Assembly: GCA_021151585.1 (NCBI GenBank)
Contig: JAGKWX010000042.1
Span: forward strand, 1-6,796
Source of the DNA: Alphaproteobacteria bacterium
Lineage (GTDB): Bacteria > Pseudomonadota > Gammaproteobacteria > JAGOUN01
DNA length: 6,796 bases
Reading direction: 5' to 3'
The first letter of the stretch is position 1. Each line of letters starts with the position of its first letter. Under the pieces are notes generated by a model, which was not told the origin of the DNA, made no database searches, and worked only from the letters and a program-made list of their open reading frames with translations. The position numbers and the translations under genes are program-made. Shown here piece by piece: positions 5,800-6,796 of this stretch.

Positions 5800-6390
5800 C
5801 TATAGGGGAAATTGTTCATTTTCAAGCATGCTAATTAAAGAGATCAGCGGCAAGCCAATTAAACTATTTGGATCATCGGCAATCATTTTATCTACCAAAA
5901 TAATACCTAAACCTTCAGCCTGGATACTCCCAGCGCAATGATAAGGCCTATCGCGTTTTAAGTAAGATTCTATCAACTCATCTGATAATTTTTTAAAATG
6001 AACCTCTGTGCGCACAACCTCTTGCTGCAAATTTTGGGTAAATGTATTGTAAAGCGCCAAACCGGAATAAAAATAGATCACTTTGCCTGAAGCTGCACGT
6101 AATTGCTGGACCGCGTTTTCATGAGTTTCAGGCTTACTCACAATTTCATTATTTAACAAACATACAGAATCACAGCCAATTATTAAAGCTGGCAACTTTT
6201 CTTTTGGCAATTGATTTGCAATTTTGAGCGCCTTTTCTTGCGCTAAACGTAAAACATGATTTCCAGCTGTTTCACCTGGCAATAGTGATTCATCTATATC
6301 AGGAGAAATAGCTTCATAATCAATCGCCAACTTATTTAAAATCATCTTACGGGAAGAGGAAGAAGAGGCGAGAATTAATCTGTATAGCAT
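5800..6390 (-). CDS. yceF: Maf-family nucleotide pyrophosphatase, YceF type (7-methyl-GTP pyrophosphatase)
   Basis: Maf proteins hydrolyse non-canonical or modified nucleoside triphosphates to the monophosphate and pyrophosphate; the YceF branch prefers 7-methyl-GTP, acting in the cytosol. The 196-residue length is normal. Visible motifs are LILASSSSSRK (5-15), the acidic DIDES (31-35), VLRLAQEKA (46-54), IIGCDSV with the presumed catalytic Asp74 (70-76), SKPET (85-89), and YHCAGSIQAEGLGI with DPNSLIGLPLISL (150-185). The HCAGS and DPN-[ST]-L-[VI]-GLPLI features match E. coli YceF as I recall it, rather than YhdE (which has KAG and SYHAVVGLPL). E. coli YceF has GSDQ where this has GCDS, a small difference next to the catalytic Asp. 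No strong ribosome site precedes the ATG. It starts 89 nt after tRNA-Thr(UGU) and is not beside rpmF, its usual neighbourhood in enterobacteria. The substrate is inferred from family only. Confidence 0.92.
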   Translation of the reverse strand: MLYRLILASSSSSRKMILNKLAIDYEAISPDIDESLLPGETAGNHVLRLAQEKALKIANQLPKEKLPALIIGCDSVCLLNNEIVSKPETHENAVQQLRAASGKVIYFYSGLALYNTFTQNLQQEVVRTEVHFKKLSDELIESYLKRDRPYHCAGSIQAEGLGIILVDKMIADDPNSLIGLPLISLISMLENEQFPL

Positions 6391-6479
6391 ATGGACACTT
6401 AATTTTAAGCTTAAGAGAGATATCTTCTATGAAATAGAAAAAATTAGCAAATAAATTCAGTAAAAATAAGGTATTAATA

Positions 6480-6555
6480 TGGTGCTGGCAGAGAGACTCG
6501 AACTCCCGACCGCCTGATTACAAATCAGATGCTCTACCAACTGAGCTATGCCAGC
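6480..6555 (-). tRNA. thrU: tRNA-Thr(UGU)
   Basis: The minus strand gives a complete 76-nt tRNA with acceptor stem GCTGGCA/TGCCAGC, discriminator A and encoded CCA. The anticodon loop TTTGTAA carries TGT (reads ACA). The D arm AGCTCAGTTGGTAGAGC and T arm GAGTTCGAGTCTC are typical. In E. coli the same isoacceptor opens the thrU-tyrU-glyT-thrT-tufB unit; here it is separated from tRNA-Tyr by about 5.9 kb and lies behind a 5S gene, so it may be a distal tRNA of the rRNA operon. Confidence 0.96.
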
Positions 6556-6708
6556 AAGATGACAACGATCACTATTGACCGTAGATTTAGCAGGGCAACA
6601 GATATGTCACCCTTACCTTACAACCATAGGTTGATTGCGTATACTAAAGGATAAAACCTAGTTTACCCCAAATATGATCAAAATAGATATTGATCAAATA
6701 AAAATAAA
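6556..6708 (-). other. Spacer between 5S rRNA and tRNA-Thr(UGU)
   Basis: No gene is seen in these 153 nt. Three short inverted repeats lie in it: AGGG..ACA/TGT..CCCT (6592-6613, with a two-base mismatch), CAACC-ATA-GGTTG (6621-6633) and TGATCAA/TTGATCA with an 8-nt loop (6675-6696). The last lies 12 nt after the 5S end and is AT-rich, so it is at best a weak terminator. No convincing promoter was seen for tRNA-Thr, which fits processing from the rRNA transcript. Confidence 0.45.
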
Positions 6709-6796
6709 TGTCTGGCGATGTCCTACTCTCACATGGCTTTCGCCACACTACCATCGGCGCTGAGCCGTTTCACTACTGAGTTCGACATGGGATCAG
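6709..6796 (-). rRNA. rrf: 5S ribosomal RNA, 3' part (cut by window edge)
   Basis: The minus strand reads CCCATGTCGAACTCAGTAG, then GTGAAACGGCTCAGCGCCGA, TGGTAGTGTGG and GAGAGTAGGACATCGCCAGAC, which is the conserved 3' three quarters of bacterial 5S rRNA. About 30 nt of the 5' end lie outside the window. The exact 3' end is estimated from pairing with the missing 5' end and could shift by one or two bases. It implies a full rRNA operon upstream on the minus strand. Confidence 0.93.

Noticed and set aside
609..6479. Integrative element with att site duplication
   Set aside because: I found no integrase, transposase or duplicated tRNA 3' end in the segment, so no mobile element is called.

Overview
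The window comes from a gammaproteobacterium. The strongest pointers are the conserved translation genes: the end of a 5S rRNA gene, tRNA-Thr(UGU), tRNA-Tyr(GUA), tRNA-Gly(UCC), tRNA-Thr(GGU) and the start of an EF-Tu gene, all on the minus strand. This is the classic thrU-tyrU-glyT-thrT-tufB order of Gammaproteobacteria, here placed directly behind an rRNA operon. The moderate to low G+C and a large eukaryotic-style repeat protein suggest an intracellular or host-associated lineage such as Legionellales (Legionella, Coxiella, Rickettsiella or Berkiella types). That placement is an inference and was not tested by any search.

All supported genes lie on the minus strand, so transcription runs from high to low coordinates. 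In that order: the 3' part of 5S rRNA (6709-6796); a spacer with small hairpins; tRNA-Thr(UGU) (6480-6555); a YceF-type Maf nucleotide pyrophosphatase (5800-6390); an AT-rich 294-nt gap with hairpins and a good sigma-70 promoter; an unrecognised 833-residue multi-pass membrane protein (3004-5505); a gap that may hold a repeat remnant or tiny ORF; an unrecognised 620-residue alpha-helical repeat protein (892-2754); a promoter region; then tRNA-Tyr, tRNA-Gly, a structured 202-nt spacer, tRNA-Thr(GGU) and the first 33 codons of tufB.

The main oddity is that the usual tRNA-Thr/tRNA-Tyr neighbourhood is split by about 5.9 kb carrying maf and two large proteins of unknown function. The smaller one (620 aa) has six recognisable copies of a roughly 46-residue unit with a G-W-T-x-G-H core, in two arrays. 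Each array ends in a related longer block, so the gene also carries a larger internal duplication. The larger one (833 aa) has about six membrane segments in three related hairpin modules, plus a duplicated Trp-rich motif (G-x-x-P-W-x-N-x-D-x-V-L) in its cytosol-like segment. Neither matches a family I can name. They may be secreted effectors or host-interaction proteins, which is a hypothesis. The housekeeping genes around them work in translation: rRNA, tRNAs and EF-Tu, with tRNA-Tyr, tRNA-Gly, tRNA-Thr(GGU) and tufB probably sharing one transcript from a promoter at 623-651.
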